A stretch of DNA of 64,000 bases from Halorientalis marina (GCF_023028345.1 NZ_CP095490.1:1-64000), one strand, 5' to 3'; counted from the first letter of the stretch, positions 27,523 through 35,942 are shown. Numbers and translations: made by a program. Notes: generated by a model not told the origin, from the letters alone.

Positions 27523-27723
27523 ATGGCGAAGGAGAAGTTCGGAGTCGCTGTTGACGAGGAAATCGTGCGAGAGGTGGACGAATTGGTCGCTGAGTGTGAC
27601 GATCTCGGAGCCAGCCGCTCCGAGATCGTCGAAGCCATCCTCACAGCGTTCGTTCAATCCGAGACGAACCACGTTGAACGGGTACGAGAAATCATTATTC
27701 GGAAACGAAAGGGTACTCTCTAA
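27523..27723 (+). CDS. Ribbon-helix-helix (CopG-type) DNA-binding protein
   Basis: A 66-residue protein with the ribbon-helix-helix pattern. A short N-terminal strand KFGVAVDEEIVREVDEL leads into helix 1, then a turn with DLGASRSEIVEAILTAF as helix 2, and a basic tail ending REIIIRKRKGTL. RHH proteins bind palindromic operators as dimers of dimers. It is the only gene of the 405-bp element and lies between two near-identical 7-3-7 palindromes. No toxin gene accompanies it, so an antitoxin role is unlikely; autoregulation or control of transposition are possible. Confidence 0.8.
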   Translation: MAKEKFGVAVDEEIVREVDELVAECDDLGASRSEIVEAILTAFVQSETNHVERVREIIIRKRKGTL

Positions 27724-27737
27724 CTGGTTTTAAATCC

Positions 27738-27754
27738 CGTGCACTAGGTGCACG
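27738..27754. promoter_or_regulatory. Palindrome downstream of the RHH gene
   Basis: CGTGCACTAGGTGCACG has perfect 7-base arms around 3 bases and agrees with the upstream palindrome at 14 of 17 positions. It begins 14 bases after the RHH stop codon. Its position past the gene suggests a role beyond promoter control. Confidence 0.5.
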
Positions 27755-28061
27755 TACTTCTAAGCTAATAACCTACTATAATAGTACTCAGACTGACTAT
27801 AGTGTGTGAAGAGTTCTATGACACGCTCTCTAATTAATAACTGCATAGGGTACGCAAATCTTCAGTAGTACATTGAAAATATGTGGATATACCAGTACTA
27901 AACAGTAGTTGCTGATTCGACTGCGAGAACTGCTGATGAGGAGTTGCGTCTTTTGCTTTATTCAAGATCGACGTTCCATCTGAGGAGAGCAGTTGCTGAC
28001 TACCGGCCAAGAACCTCTGACGAGGACTGTTCTGGCAGTCTCGCCAGTGGCCAGCGGCGTT

Positions 28062-28088
28062 CTGACTCGGGCGGACAACCCGAGTCAG
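28062..28088 (-). terminator. Hairpin downstream of the transposase
   Basis: CTGACTCGGG and CCCGAGTCAG pair perfectly around a 7-base loop, starting 16 bases beyond the transposase stop codon on the minus strand. It is a possible terminator or structural end. Confidence 0.4.
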
Positions 28089-28103
28089 CCGCCGAGTGAC
28101 ACG

Positions 28104-29222
28104 CTATCCGTCCAGAATTGGTCCGAGAAACTGCCGGAACAGGGCGGTCGGGAGGACTGGTGTTCTCCCGACCGCCCGATCCGATGTGAGCAGCAGGTTC
28201 GTTAACACCCATAGATTGTAGAGAGACACGGCAAGTAGAAAGTAGAACAATCTGACAGAGAACGTCGGTGACGACGTTTTCGGGAGAAACTCTGTGACCT
28301 TTCGATAGGAGGTTTCGATCCCCCACCGACGACGATAGGCTTCTGCCAGCGGGTGAGCGAGGTCATGCGTGACCTCGCGGTTGGTGACCAGGCAGAAGTG
28401 ATCGTCCTCACGGGAGCGATGCGGGACAACGACGAGCCGGACAGTCGTCCGGCCCGTCGGTGGGTTCGATCGCGCCATCTCGTAGTCTGTGACGAATGTG
28501 TCGTCGTCGTGGTCGGTGATGAACCGCTGTATTTTCCGTGTCTGTGGCGCACGCATCACGAACTCGACGCCTAGCTCTCTAAGCGTCAATGCGAGATGGA
28601 CGCGGTAGAAGCCACGATCGAGGTAGACACGATTAATCTCGACGTACTCCCGTGCTTGGGAGACGAGTTGGCGGAGCGCGTCCGCCAACTCGTCGGTCTC
28701 GTCACCGTCCAGCGCTACCCAGCCAAGCGTGAATCGGATGCTCGGGTCGACAATGCAGATGGTGGCGAACTTGTAGGCAGAGTCGGTTCCCTGGTCGGGA
28801 TCAGTTCGGGAGACGTGCGGTGTCTCCGTATCGCCGTAATAGAGCCAGTCGTGAACATCAATCGCCACGTCGACTGGCTGTGTAAACAGCCGGTTGCGAG
28901 CTGCTTTCTCAAGCACAGCATCGCGGACGCGGTCGAACTGACCGTCGACCGCGTCCGCGTCAAGTCCACGAAGATGGTACAACAGTGCTCTCGCCAGTGG
29001 ATTCCGTGACTCGGCACCGACGTCGACATCGTCACCACGAGCGAGTTGGTAGGCTTTCGCGCCAGCGTTGGCAAACTCGTTGTCGAAAGCAATCCGAGCG
29101 AGGACTCGCTGGAAGTCCTCGCTTGGATAGGTGCCGTTGTCCGCAACACCGAACTCAAGCTCCGGGAACAGCAGTGACGAGGCGGCACGACTCACCTGTT
29201 TCGCCTCGATTGTCTCGACCAT
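28104..29222 (-). CDS. DDE transposase, apparently intact
   Basis: A 372-residue transposase counted from the ATG at 29220-29222; the start at 29270 would overlap the element's end repeat. The three acidic residues are visible in VDVAIDVHDWLYYGD, INRVYLDRGFYRVHLAL and RRRWGIETSYRKVTEF. The C-terminal helix SVRLFYFLLAVSLYNLWV is common in haloarchaeal IS4-like and ISH3/ISH6-like transposases, but I cannot place the family exactly. No frameshift or stop is seen. It is one of only three uninterrupted transposase genes in the window. Confidence 0.85.
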   Translation of the reverse strand: MVETIEAKQVSRAASSLLFPELEFGVADNGTYPSEDFQRVLARIAFDNEFANAGAKAYQLARGDDVDVGAESRNPLARALLYHLRGLDADAVDGQFDRVRDAVLEKAARNRLFTQPVDVAIDVHDWLYYGDTETPHVSRTDPDQGTDSAYKFATICIVDPSIRFTLGWVALDGDETDELADALRQLVSQAREYVEINRVYLDRGFYRVHLALTLRELGVEFVMRAPQTRKIQRFITDHDDDTFVTDYEMARSNPPTGRTTVRLVVVPHRSREDDHFCLVTNREVTHDLAHPLAEAYRRRWGIETSYRKVTEFLPKTSSPTFSVRLFYFLLAVSLYNLWVLTNLLLTSDRAVGRTPVLPTALFRQFLGPILDG

Positions 29223-29355
29223 ACCGAGACAACGACAGCGACGACAATCGACGCTTGGCCAGTTCAGCAACTACTGTAAAACCTAAATACCTGATTTCAT
29301 TGATAAAGGATGGTATGTATTAGACTTTTGTGCGATGATTTTACGAAAGAGAAAG

Positions 29356-29823
29356 TTACTCAAACCTCGCAGTTTCAGATCCACATTCCTGGCATCGGGT
29401 TATTTTCGTGTTCTCACCATCCACAACCTCAATACTGTTTGATGTCCACTCTTCGCATGTTTCACACTTACGGCGAATTTCAATATTTCCGGATTCTTTA
29501 GGGGAGCCTATGACTAAGGCCTCGACCCATTCTTCTCCTGTGTTGATTCCCTGCTGGTACTCCCCTGGGGCGAATCGAATCACCTCACCAGCGTTGATAT
29601 TGACCTCACCCTCCTCAGTCTTGAAATTTACACTTCCTGCTTGAATAATGAACAATTCTTCCTGCTTTTCGTGTTTGTGATAGCCGTATGCAAAGCTATC
29701 GCCGGGGGCGAGTTCATAGTAATTAAGCGCAATGTTATTAGTATTTAGTGCATCAGTCAACGGACGCTGGAGAGTTGACGAGTCGAGACGTTCTTCGACC
29801 GCGTCAATACACACCTTGTCCAT
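29356..29823 (-). CDS. Cupin domain protein with C-terminal zinc ribbon
   Basis: A 155-residue protein. The cupin barrel (about residues 20-110) has the metal motif with His49, His51 and Glu55/56 (GYHKHEKQEELFI) and the second motif INAGEVIRFAPGEYQQG. A C-terminal zinc ribbon follows with C120-x2-C123 and C144-x2-C147. The combination suggests a small metal-binding sensor or isomerase-like protein rather than a secreted enzyme. A TATA-like box (GTTTTTACG on the minus strand, about 29845-29853) lies 22-30 bases before its ATG. It has no operon partners; an insertion sequence lies on each side. Confidence 0.88.
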   Translation of the reverse strand: MDKVCIDAVEERLDSSTLQRPLTDALNTNNIALNYYELAPGDSFAYGYHKHEKQEELFIIQAGSVNFKTEEGEVNINAGEVIRFAPGEYQQGINTGEEWVEALVIGSPKESGNIEIRRKCETCEEWTSNSIEVVDGENTKITRCQECGSETARFE

Positions 29824-30008
29824 GAGCCATATAATACCGGGTAGCGTAAAAACTATACTCAGTACTTCGCAAAGCCGGTTAGTTGAGACGTCTGCTTGCT
29901 GAGAATGTATTCAAACACCAGAAGTAAGCAGATGATGAAATCCACGAGGACCAGCTGCTTAAGTTTCTCATCAACACGTTCCAAGACGAAATCACTCTAG
30001 ACTTCGGT

Positions 30009-31142
30009 GAGGGTGTCACAGAATCATTGACACACCTCGACTGAGTTCTTTCCGGGGTTGGCATCTCGTTCGTAATTGGCGATGGCAACCGCCAGCCGCA
30101 AGCAGAGAGCTAGAAACACGTGTGCTTTCACGTGGACGCGGCCTCGGACGCGCGGCGTCCCGAGGCCGCAGTCTTTGCTTGCACCGATCGTTCGTTCGAC
30201 CTGCGTCCGGCGATTGTACGTCTCTTCCAGCACCGATTGCTTCAGGTGAACGTCGTCAGTGTGGTTCTCGATACGGTCTTCGATCCTGTACTCGATGTCG
30301 AGTGGATCGTCGGTGTTTCTCGGATTGTACGGAGCCACCGGCACGACGGCCTTGTCAACGAGGTCGTCGTGCCACTCAAGGATGTCAAAGCCCCCGTCAC
30401 CGAGCATCCAGATCGGCTTCTCGACGGCGAGCGCGTCACGGGTGACGCGCTTCGCCGTCTCCTCATCAACCTGCTTTTGCTGTGTGAAGGCCGCTGCAAT
30501 CGGCAGTTTCGGCCCTGTCGAGACGATCAGACAGCCGTAGCCGTAGTAGTAGCTGTCCTCCTCTTCATCACTCTCCTTGTCTTCGTCCTCATCATCTTCG
30601 CTCTCTGTATCGTCTGATTCAGCCGTTGGGTCGTAGTTCCACGTAGCGTCGTTATCGTCGGGGTGGGCCCGCACATCTGTCGAATCGATTCGGAAGGTGT
30701 TGTCGAGCAGGTCGTGGTCGGCGACCTGCTCGACGAGCTTGGTGAATGCGTCTTCGGCGACCAAGGCGAAGTCCGTGAAAAACCGATGAATCGACTGGTA
30801 GGACGGCGCACTGTCGAAGCCACACTGTCGCCAGATTAGTTCATCGTGGAGTTCTCTGGTGACTGCTTTGACGCCGTAGATGTCTCGGCTGAAGCAGTAG
30901 AGCACTCTCTTGAACAGTTCTGGCGCTTCATGTTCCCGTGTTCGCCCCCACGGGTCGGGGGCGAACACGGGGAACTCCTCCAAGAACGAGAGGTCAAGAT
31001 GCTCGAACAACGCCAACGGCACCGTATCCACGTCTTTGAATAGCTCTTCGAACGAAGGATGATTCTGCGGGGTTGTGGCGCTCATGTTTCACCATTTGCC
31101 ACTCCCCGCTCACTGGTGTGTCAACCTTTCTGTGACGCCCTC
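30009..31142 (-). mobile_element. 1134-bp insertion sequence with 11-bp direct repeats
   Basis: The inverted ends begin GAGGGTGTCACAGAA and GAGGGCGTCACAGAA and both finish in TTGACACACC (28 bases, a few mismatches). The direct repeat TAGACTTCGGT flanks the element at 29998-30008 and 31143-31153. It is inserted in an ISH3 relic. The element has one uninterrupted gene and perfect target repeats, so its insertion looks recent. Confidence 0.9.
30024..31085 (-). CDS. IS4/IS5-superfamily transposase (intact)
   Basis: A 353-residue DDE transposase. The N-terminal part has LFEHLDLSFLEEFPVFAPD and VTRELHDELIWRQCGFDS. The first Asp is in FRIDSTDVRAH, the second in WMLGDGGFDILEWHDDL, and the Glu region is YNRRTQVERTIGASKDCGLG. 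An unusually acidic low-complexity stretch of about 30 residues (near 165-195) precedes SYYYGYGCLIV. It belongs with the copy at 38530 and the relic at 3777. The gene fills the 1134-bp element and appears functional. Confidence 0.9.
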   Translation of the reverse strand: MSATTPQNHPSFEELFKDVDTVPLALFEHLDLSFLEEFPVFAPDPWGRTREHEAPELFKRVLYCFSRDIYGVKAVTRELHDELIWRQCGFDSAPSYQSIHRFFTDFALVAEDAFTKLVEQVADHDLLDNTFRIDSTDVRAHPDDNDATWNYDPTAESDDTESEDDEDEDKESDEEEDSYYYGYGCLIVSTGPKLPIAAAFTQQKQVDEETAKRVTRDALAVEKPIWMLGDGGFDILEWHDDLVDKAVVPVAPYNPRNTDDPLDIEYRIEDRIENHTDDVHLKQSVLEETYNRRTQVERTIGASKDCGLGTPRVRGRVHVKAHVFLALCLRLAVAIANYERDANPGKNSVEVCQ

Positions 31143-31422
31143 TAGACTTCGGTAACAATGCTGAAATCAACACTGAGGACCTTGATATCTAAGCTCTGTG
31201 TGGCCAGTGAAGATTCTCCCCCACAGAAACAGTTCTGTATTATCTCCGTGATGAATTTGACCTGGCGTCGGTTGAACAAGCCGGGAACGCACTTCTCCAA
31301 AAGGGGATTCTAGAGATTCTTCCCGAGCAGGTGCAGGTCGTCGCAGAGCGGCGAAACGAAGCCAAAATGAGCGAGCTTCATCTGAAGCGGGCGTTCCGAT
31401 CGTGAGTCCCGTTGAAAAACCA

Positions 31423-31560
31423 TTAGCCGCTATCAGACGTAGCTGTGAACGGGTGGCCAAACTTCCGGCCAGTGATGCCACGTTTCACCTCGCCAGCGTC
31501 AAACTCCACATCATGTCCATGTCTGCATTTCGGGCAGTTTGGAGAAGTCAGTCCACTCAT
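31423..31560 (-). CDS. Possible small zinc-finger protein
   Basis: A 45-codon frame starting at the ATG at 31558-31560. It contains CPKCRHGHDVEFDAGEV near the N-terminus and GRKFGHPFTA, the look of a small haloarchaeal CPxC zinc-finger protein with Cys/His ligands. It could also be a broken piece of a longer zinc-binding protein. No promoter was recognised. Confidence 0.3.
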   Translation of the reverse strand: MSGLTSPNCPKCRHGHDVEFDAGEVKRGITGRKFGHPFTATSDSG

Positions 31561-31732
31561 CATTCCTTAGTTAGGAACGGGCAGCCGAAAAGATGAGGTG
31601 GAGTTGAAGAGATTCCCCAGTCCGCACTCCATGTTGACTGTTAAGTCGCACATAGAGTACCTCAATGTTATCGAGACACGATCTCAATCGTCAGCGGGGG
31701 AGATACGCCGTGCATGACCCGGTCGCCCCCAG

Positions 31733-31745
31733 CGGAGTTACTCCG
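31733..31745. repeat. Short hairpin upstream of the AOR gene
   Basis: CGGAG-TTA-CTCCG lies about 90 bases before the AOR start, within a wider CGGTCG...CGACCG pair. It may be a regulatory site or the end of the upstream transcript; the evidence is weak. Confidence 0.25.
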
Positions 31746-31836
31746 ACCGTGGCCACGACAGTAACCTGTTCCGGTTACATGGTATCGGAAAAAGTTAATT
31801 TGATACAATGAAAAATCAACCACGTTACGTTCAATC

Positions 31837-33786
31837 ATGACTGACCTTGGAGGATTTCAGGATCACGTTGCACGCGTGGATTTGAGCGCGGGCGACGTAC
31901 AGTACGAGGGTATCGACGACGAGGACGCGAAGAAGTACATCGGGGCACGCGGACTCGGTGTCAAGTACGTCTTCGACCAGGGGCCGGACGTGGACCCGCT
32001 GGGACCGGACAACCTCCTGGCGTTCATGAACGGGCCGCTCACGGGGACCCAGACCACGATGAGTGGCCGCATCGCGATCTGTACGAAATCTCCCATCGCC
32101 GGGCAGGTCACCGACTCCCACCACGGAGGCTGGTCGGGGGCCCGGCTGAAGTGGGCCGGCTTCGACGGCCTGCTCTTCGAGGGGCAGGCCGAAGACCCGA
32201 TGTACGCCTTCGTCGAGGACGGCGAGGTCGAACTCCGGGACGCCTCGCATCTCTGGGGCAAGGGCGTCCACGAGACGCGTGAGATTCTTGAGGAGGAACA
32301 CGAGGGGGCCTACGGCAAGAACCTCTCCTTCATGGGCATCGGGCAGGCCGGCGAGAACGAGGTCACTTACTCCTGTATCGTCAACGAGGACGACCGCGCT
32401 TCGGGGCGTGGCGGCACCGGCTGTGTCATGGGCAACAAGGGCCTGAAAGCCGTCGTGGTGAAGTCGGGCACGAAGATGCCCCAGCCCGCGGACAAGGAGA
32501 CGTTCATGCAGGGCCACAAGCAGGCGATGCAGGTCATCCAGGAATCCGACGTGACCGCGCCCAACGAGGGCGGGCTGTCGATGTACGGGACGAACGTCCT
32601 GCACAACGTCACCGAGGAGATGGACGGTCTACCCACGAAAAACGGCAAGTACACCTCGACGGAGGCGATGTCCGACGCCGAGGGTGATGGCGAGCGGATC
32701 ATCGACGCCGAGAAGGTATCCGGCGAGAACGTTCGCGAGAACATCCTCGTCGACGAGCCGACCTGTCACTCCTGTCCGGTCGCCTGCAAGAAGGAAGTGG
32801 AAGTGCAGGCGATGCACAAGGGCGAGGAGATGAACGTCCGGATGGAGTCCTACGAGTACGAGTCCGCGTGGGCGATGGGGCCAAACTCCGGCCACGACGA
32901 CCGCGACCGCATCGCGGTCATGCTGGACAAGTGTAACGACCTCGGGATTGACACCATCGACACGGGCAACACCATCGCAATGGCGATGGAGATGACCGAG
33001 CAGGGCAAATTCGACGGTCTCGGTGACGGCATCGAGTGGGGCGACTCCGAGGAGATGATCGACCTCATCGAGAAGATCGGCCATCGCGAGGGCGACCTCG
33101 CGGACCACCTCGCCGAGGGCCCGAATCACCTCGCCGAGGAGTTCGACGCCCACGACAACTCCCTCGCGGTCAAGGGCCAGACGATGGCCGCCTACGACCC
33201 GCGCTGTATGAAGGGGATGGGCATCGGCTACGCCACCTCGAACCGCGGGGCCTGCCACCTGCGGGGCTACACCCCTGCGGCCGAGATTCTCGGGATTCCC
33301 GAAGAAGCCGACCCCTACGAATGGCGCGGCAAGGGCGAACTGTGTGCCACGTTCCAGGACATGCACGCCATCTCGGATAGCTTCGACATCTGCAAGTTCA
33401 ACGCCTTCGCGGAAGGCATCGAGGAGTACGTCCTCCAGTACAACGGCATGACTGGGCTGGACGTCTCCGAGGAGGAACTCATGCAGGCCGGCGAGCGCGT
33501 CTACAACCTGGAGCGGTACTACAACAACCTCGCCGGCTTCGACGGCGAGGACGACACCCTCCCGGACCGCTTCGTCGAGGGCCACGAGGACGCCATTCCT
33601 GGCCAGGGCGCCAGCGAAGGCGAACTCTGTGAACTGGACAAAATGAAAGAGGAGTACTACGAAGTTCGGGGCTGGGTCGACGGCGTCGTGACCGACGAGA
33701 CGCTGGACGAACTCGGCATCGACGTCGGGCCCGGCACCGGCGTCTCCGCCGACGAGGGCGGCGCGGCCGCGCCCAGCGACGACTGA
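31837..33786 (+). CDS. aor: Aldehyde:ferredoxin oxidoreductase family protein
   Basis: A 649-residue tungsten/molybdenum pterin enzyme of the AOR family, which oxidises aldehydes to carboxylic acids with ferredoxin. The N-terminal pterin-binding domain has YIGARGLGVKYVF and NLLAFMNGPLTGTQTTMSGR. The [4Fe-4S] ligands are C310-x2-C313-x3-C317 (PTCHSCPVACKK) and a fourth Cys near residue 525 (DICKFN). The EYESAWAMGPN and ATSNRGACHLRGYTPAAEI segments are typical of the family. The DNA is strongly GC-rich, like the maturation cluster at the window's left end. It converges with an acyl-CoA synthetase gene that could activate the acid product. The first 25 codons recur as a fragment at 3694-3776. 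Confidence 0.95.
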   Translation: MTDLGGFQDHVARVDLSAGDVQYEGIDDEDAKKYIGARGLGVKYVFDQGPDVDPLGPDNLLAFMNGPLTGTQTTMSGRIAICTKSPIAGQVTDSHHGGWSGARLKWAGFDGLLFEGQAEDPMYAFVEDGEVELRDASHLWGKGVHETREILEEEHEGAYGKNLSFMGIGQAGENEVTYSCIVNEDDRASGRGGTGCVMGNKGLKAVVVKSGTKMPQPADKETFMQGHKQAMQVIQESDVTAPNEGGLSMYGTNVLHNVTEEMDGLPTKNGKYTSTEAMSDAEGDGERIIDAEKVSGENVRENILVDEPTCHSCPVACKKEVEVQAMHKGEEMNVRMESYEYESAWAMGPNSGHDDRDRIAVMLDKCNDLGIDTIDTGNTIAMAMEMTEQGKFDGLGDGIEWGDSEEMIDLIEKIGHREGDLADHLAEGPNHLAEEFDAHDNSLAVKGQTMAAYDPRCMKGMGIGYATSNRGACHLRGYTPAAEILGIPEEADPYEWRGKGELCATFQDMHAISDSFDICKFNAFAEGIEEYVLQYNGMTGLDVSEEELMQAGERVYNLERYYNNLAGFDGEDDTLPDRFVEGHEDAIPGQGASEGELCELDKMKEEYYEVRGWVDGVVTDETLDELGIDVGPGTGVSADEGGAAAPSDD

Positions 33787-33980
33787 ATACCCACTTTTTT
33801 TGGCCAGTAATGATGGCGCTGCTTGACCGGTCCGCGCCGTGCGGGGTCTCTCTTCATCGGACGTTGCAAGTCCAGTGGGATTAAGCGTGGCTGAGGGGGG
33901 AAGTTCAATTCCTAATAATAAAATGTAAACAATATCCGTCTGATCACGGGCTGCGGGACCGGCGCCGCGCTCTCGGCACC
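33787..33980. terminator. T-rich stretch between convergent genes
   Basis: A run of T (CTTTTTTTTGG, about 33796-33806) follows the AOR stop codon and is a likely archaeal terminator. The remaining bases to the synthetase stop include an AT-rich stretch at 33915-33935 and no gene. Confidence 0.4.
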
Positions 33981-35942
33981 CTACTTTTCTCGCTGCGGGA
34001 ACTCCTCCAGCGCGTGGGCGTCGCTGAGCGTCGAGACGTTCCCGGCGGGCTGGCCGCGATAGACGGCCTCGATGACGCCGCGCGGAATCTTCCCGGTCTG
34101 GGTCCGCGGGAGCGCGGGGACGACGTGGACCGCTGCCGGGCGGTACGGCGCTCCGAGGTCCGTCGCGACGCGCTCGCGGACGCTCTCTGCCAGTTCGTCG
34201 TCGCTCTCGCCGCCCTCCCCGCCTCCGCCGCCATCGCCGCCGTCGAGGCGCGTGACGAACGCGACCGGCACCTCGCCTTTCACGTCGTGGGGGACCGGGA
34301 CGACCGACGCCTCCTCGACCGCCGGGTGGCCCGCGATGACCTCCTCGATTTCGGGTGCCGTCACCCGGCGCCCGGCGACGTTCATGGTGTCGTCGGCCCG
34401 GCCGGTGATGTACCAGCAGCCGTCGGCGTCGCGCTCGGCCCAGTCGTTCTGGTTCCAGACGCCCTCGAACTCCCGCCAGTACTCGTCGAGGTAGCGCTCG
34501 TCGCCCGCGGTCAGGCTGTTGGTCATCCCCGGGATGGGCTGTTCGATGACGAGGTAGCCCTCGTCGGCCGGCTCGCCGTTTTCGTCGTAGATGTTCGCCG
34601 CGACGCCCGGCGCCGGCCCGGCCAGCGTCGCCGGCTTCAGCGGCGTCAGGGGCGTCGGCACGAGGATGGCGCCGGCCAGCTCCGTCCCGCCCGAGGCGTT
34701 GATGACCGGCACCTCGCCGCCGCCGACTTCCTCGAAGAACCACTGCCAGCCGTCCTCGTCCCACGGCTCGCCCGTCGAGCCGATGCCCCGGAGACTGCCG
34801 AGGTCGTAGTCCTCGCCCGGCGTCTCGTTCAACTGGCGCAGTCCGCGGGCACCGCTCGGCGAGATGCCGAACGCGGTGACCTCGTGTTCTTCGATGGCCC
34901 GCCAGACGCGGTCGCCGCTGGGGTGGTCGGGCGCGCCCTCGAGCAGGAGCGTCGTCGCGCCCAGCGCGGGCGCCCCGGCGAGCATCCAGACCGGGACGAT
35001 GATCCAGCCGAAGTCGGTGACCCACGCGAGCGTGTCGCCCTCGTCGAGGTCGAAGTGGTAGCGCACCTCCTTGTTCCCCATCACCAGCAGCGAGGCGTGG
35101 GTGTGGATGGTCCCCTTCGGCGCGCCGGTCGTCCCCGAACTGTAGGCGAGGAAGGAGGGGTCGCCCGAATCCATCACGGCCGTCTCCGCGTCCGTCTCGT
35201 AGCCGTCGACGAACCCCGCCCAGTCGTGGGTCGTCGCGTCAGAGACGGGCGTGTCGAGCCCGACGTGGTCCCGGACGACGATGTCGGTGACCGATTCGGC
35301 GCCGGCGACCGCGTCGTCGAGTTTGGCGAGGAGGTCGACCGTCTCGCCGCCGCGGACGTAGCCGTCGGCCGCGACCACGAGTTCCGCGCCGGCGTCGTCC
35401 AGGCGGAGGCCCATCGCGTCGGCGCCGTAGCCCGGGAAGACCATCGTGAACGCCGCGCCGATCCGCAGGGCGGCGAGACAGGCCGCGAACCCGTCGGGGT
35501 GCATCGGGAACGTGACGCCGACCACGTCGCCACGCTCGACCCCGTGGTCACGCATGGCGTTTGCCAGCCGGTTCGTGCGGGCCGCGAGGTCGGCGTAGGT
35601 GACCGTCGCCTCGCGTCCGTTCTCGTCTTCCCAGACGTAGACCGCTCTGTCCGGTGTCCGCTCGACCCACTGGTCCAGGATCGTCTCGACGGCGTTGAGC
35701 CGCCCGCCAGTGTACCAGTCCGCGAACTCGACGCCGTCGCTCGTGTCGACCACCGCGTCGTAGTCCTCGCGCCAGACGACGCCCGTGTCCTCGGCCGCCG
35801 CGCCCCAGAACCGCGCGAGATCGGCCTCGGTCTCCGGAATCAGGTCGTCGGCGCCGTCGTAGTCGTACTCGTCGATGAACTGCGCGAGGTTGCTCTCGGT
35901 CCGGTGGTACTCGCTCGGCTCCCAGACGAACTCGTCGGTCAT
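33981..35942 (-). CDS. Acetyl-CoA synthetase-like acyl-CoA synthetase
   Basis: A 653-residue AMP-forming acyl-CoA synthetase close in length to acetyl-CoA synthetase. It has the P-loop FLAYSSGTTGAPKGTIHTH, WVTDFGWIIVPVWMLAGAP, and INASGGTELAG. The C-terminal signature is GRADDTMNVAGRRV and the catalytic Lys lies in RTQTGKIPRGV. A Gly/Asp/Glu-rich linker sits in the C-terminal domain. The ATG at 35940-35942 lies about 25 bases after a TTTTAC box. It makes acyl-CoA from a short acid, ATP and CoA. Convergent pairing with AOR suggests a route from aldehyde to acid to acyl-CoA (inference). Confidence 0.93.
   Translation of the reverse strand: MTDEFVWEPSEYHRTESNLAQFIDEYDYDGADDLIPETEADLARFWGAAAEDTGVVWREDYDAVVDTSDGVEFADWYTGGRLNAVETILDQWVERTPDRAVYVWEDENGREATVTYADLAARTNRLANAMRDHGVERGDVVGVTFPMHPDGFAACLAALRIGAAFTMVFPGYGADAMGLRLDDAGAELVVAADGYVRGGETVDLLAKLDDAVAGAESVTDIVVRDHVGLDTPVSDATTHDWAGFVDGYETDAETAVMDSGDPSFLAYSSGTTGAPKGTIHTHASLLVMGNKEVRYHFDLDEGDTLAWVTDFGWIIVPVWMLAGAPALGATTLLLEGAPDHPSGDRVWRAIEEHEVTAFGISPSGARGLRQLNETPGEDYDLGSLRGIGSTGEPWDEDGWQWFFEEVGGGEVPVINASGGTELAGAILVPTPLTPLKPATLAGPAPGVAANIYDENGEPADEGYLVIEQPIPGMTNSLTAGDERYLDEYWREFEGVWNQNDWAERDADGCWYITGRADDTMNVAGRRVTAPEIEEVIAGHPAVEEASVVPVPHDVKGEVPVAFVTRLDGGDGGGGGEGGESDDELAESVRERVATDLGAPYRPAAVHVVPALPRTQTGKIPRGVIEAVYRGQPAGNVSTLSDAHALEEFPQREK

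Larger units (their letters stand above)
27424..27828. mobile_element. 405-bp inverted-repeat element carrying an RHH gene
   Basis: Both ends read inward as GAGCGTGTCATAGAA, three differing bases, then TTCACA: a 24-base inverted repeat with 21 matches. The 7-bp direct repeat TCTAATT flanks it at 27417-27423 and 27829-27835. Inside is a single short gene for a ribbon-helix-helix protein, bracketed by two matching palindromes. There is no transposase, so it must be moved in trans. The outer GAGCGTGTCATAG also occurs at the end of the IS701-like element (10930-12703), and with one change at 4684-4696. Confidence 0.75.
27902..29277 (-). mobile_element. Haloarchaeal insertion sequence, about 1376 bp
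   Basis: Perfect 14-base inverted ends ACAGTAGTTGCTGA lie at 27902-27915 and, inverted, at 29264-29277. A full-length transposase gene is between them. I could not find a convincing direct repeat at the flanks. A second partial copy of the end (AGTTGCTGAC...GGCCAAG) occurs at 27991-28012. Confidence 0.65.
29861..31400 (+). pseudogene. ISH3-family transposase relic split by another insertion sequence
   Basis: The left end AGTACTTCGCAAAGC is at 29861. The transposase start EIHEDQLLKFLINTFQDEIT runs to 30008 and continues after 31142 with NNAEINTEDL. It goes on through YYLRDEFDLASVEQAGNALL and ILEILPEQVQVVAERRNEAK to about 31400. If the inserted element and one copy of the 11-base target repeat are removed, the frame joins as LDFG-NNAEI. 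Stops in the right half and a lost C-terminus show that ISH3 was already decaying. Confidence 0.8.

Noticed and set aside
27523-27723. RHH protein as an antitoxin
   Set aside because: No second small gene lies within the 405-bp element or beside it that could encode the toxin.
32629-35025. A 798-codon open frame on the minus strand across the AOR end and synthetase region
   Set aside because: It is an artefact of high GC content opposite real genes. The peptide is extremely Arg/Gly/Ala-rich and has no family features, while AOR and the synthetase are unmistakable.
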